Source: Labia minor (taxonomy: Eukaryota; Arthropoda; Insecta; Dermaptera; Spongiphoridae). Taken from it: DNA of 64,000 bases. Shown here piece by piece: positions 62,991 to 64,000 of the stretch (its first letter is position 1; the number at the start of each line of letters is the position of its first letter). The stretch covers positions 60,944,501 to 61,008,500 of the forward strand of contig OY720349.1 in assembly GCA_963082975.1 (NCBI GenBank). The letters are read 5' to 3'. Both the position numbers and the translations under genes were made by a program. Under the pieces are notes generated by a model that ran no database searches, was not told where the DNA came from, and saw only the letters and a list, made by a program, of their open reading frames with translations.

Positions 62991-63868
62991 TAAATTCTAT
63001 TTTTGTTTTTTGGTTTTCCTTTTCACATTTTGACTTTAAAATTTCATCCTATCTTTTTAATCAAGTCTCTTTATTATATTTCTATTTAATTCTAATATTA
63101 TATTCATACAATTTGCAAATAATGAATAAATAAAATTACTCACATTTTCAAAAAATAATTCATAACATTACTTTTAGAAAACCTCGTTATTCATTTTATT
63201 AATTTGTAAATTACCTCTTCGACATAATCAACATCTTTATATGAAAATGTACTGAATTCTTTTCAGCCTGTTGGTATTTTTCTTTTAAGAATACAAAAAT
63301 AAAACTTTCACTAACATTATAGGAAATAGGAAATACATTATAAATGAAACTATTCGAATATCTTTTTATTGATGTAACCAAACCCTTTATAATTGCAAAC
63401 AAGAGTGGTTTCTATGGAAATATTATTAAGAATTGGAAAAAAAAAAAAAAAAAAAAAAAGAAAAATTATATCGCGAAAATAAATAAAAATATATACCCTA
63501 ATAACTATTAAAATTCTTACCCATTGAACTTATCAAATGTCCATGTCATAAATTTTATTCTAAACAATACAGACAGCTCCCGTCTACCATTTGTCAAATT
63601 AGTTATTATTTTACATCCTACTTTCGAAAAAAATAAACAAAAAGGAAAAAAAAAATTCAAATAGCTATATTGCCTTTATTTTATGATTATTCTTTCTCTA
63701 CCTCTCTTTGAGATGTCATAAATTGAAATTTGTTAAACAATAAAACAACCAAACCACCACCACCAATACGTATATACGTATATATATTTGAAAATTGAAC
63801 ATTAATGTATCAATTTGTTCATTAATAATTGATTTTATTTAATAGATGGAGAGTAATTTTAAATCAGT
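62991..63868 (+). other. 5S intergenic spacer S16, with internal deletion
   Basis: Spacer of 878 bp, about 78 bp shorter than S15. The missing block runs from the CCCTCCCTCACTCAC region to just before TTATAATTGC; the junction ACCAAACCCTTTATAATTGC lies near 63385. Otherwise it is of S11 type (ACTTTTA, CAGCCTG, GTTATT) with a private CTTTCACTAAC at about 63305. No gene is seen. Confidence 0.92.
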
Positions 63869-63988
63869 GGCAACGGCCATATCATGTTGAATGCACCGGT
63901 TCTCGTCTGATCACCGAAGTTAAGCAACATCGAGCGCGGTTAGTACTTGGATGGGTGACCGCTTGGGAACACCGCGTGCCGTTGCCCT
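63869..63988 (+). rRNA. 5S ribosomal RNA, intact copy 8
   Basis: An uninterrupted 120-nt gene at the right edge, with its start and end fully inside the window. TATA-like box at 63836-63843; the first terminator run begins at 63998 and is cut by the window edge. Confidence 0.97.
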
Positions 63989-64000
63989 TAAATTCTATTT

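Larger units (their letters stand above)
3974..64000 (+). repeat. Tandem 5S rDNA array, period about 1.07 kb, heavily invaded by retrotransposons
   Basis: Sixteen spacers of about 950 bp, nearly identical to one another, alternate with 5S genes or split 5S genes, all in the same orientation. Eight 5S genes are uninterrupted, and nine are split (one by element A, whose left half lies outside the window, eight by element B). Uninterrupted units repeat every 1073-1077 bp; a unit carrying an element is about 6.4 kb; an intact unit plus an interrupted unit is about 7.5 kb. The array extends past the right edge. Confidence 0.97.

Noticed and set aside
3974-64000. Regular repetition suggesting a CRISPR-like array or satellite
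   Set aside because: The repeat unit is a recognisable 5S rRNA gene with its spacer; the period (about 1.07 kb), lack of short spacers and eukaryotic elements exclude CRISPR.

Overview
This window is part of a tandem 5S ribosomal RNA gene array of an AT-rich animal genome. The 5S sequence is metazoan-type and an arthropod, probably insect, source is likely; the species is inferred only in this general way. Seventeen 5S loci can be placed. Each is a 120-nt gene (or its remains) followed by a spacer of about 950 bp, so the basic repeat is about 1.07 kb, all on the + strand.

Nine of the seventeen 5S genes are split by non-LTR retrotransposons at the same point. The eight uninterrupted genes start at 5024, 12531, 20023, 21096, 41436, 48944, 50021 and 63869. 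Positions 1-3973 hold the 3' part of one element (called A here). Eight near-identical full-length elements (B1-B8, each about 5.33-5.35 kb) occupy 6137-11481, 13643-18972, 22209-27538, 28628-33958, 35048-40388, 42551-47891, 51131-56471 and 57563-62894. Every B copy lies between 5S nucleotides 39 and 40 on the left and resumes at nucleotide 25 on the right, giving a 15-bp target-site duplication (GCACCGGTTCTCGTC). Element A has the same 3' junction but is a clearly different family.

Each B element encodes a 516-aa ORF1 (coiled coil, PRE_C2HC-like region, three CCHC zinc knuckles) and a 1087-aa ORF2 (AP-endonuclease-like domain plus reverse transcriptase, no RNase H domain seen). This architecture resembles the Jockey group. 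ORF1 and ORF2 overlap by ATGA, suggesting termination-reinitiation. The ORF1 start codon is not in the element: it is nucleotides 16-18 of the host 5S gene, and the first eight codons are 5S sequence. All eight copies keep both frames open.

Diagnostic residues, 3'-UTR variants, poly(A)-tail types and spacer variants are shuffled between copies, and about 7.5-kb higher-order units recur. The array therefore appears to have grown by unequal exchange and gene conversion as well as by retrotransposition. The A and B 3' UTRs share two predicted hairpins despite little other similarity; one shows a compensatory base-pair change. No protein-coding host genes, tRNAs or CRISPR arrays were seen.
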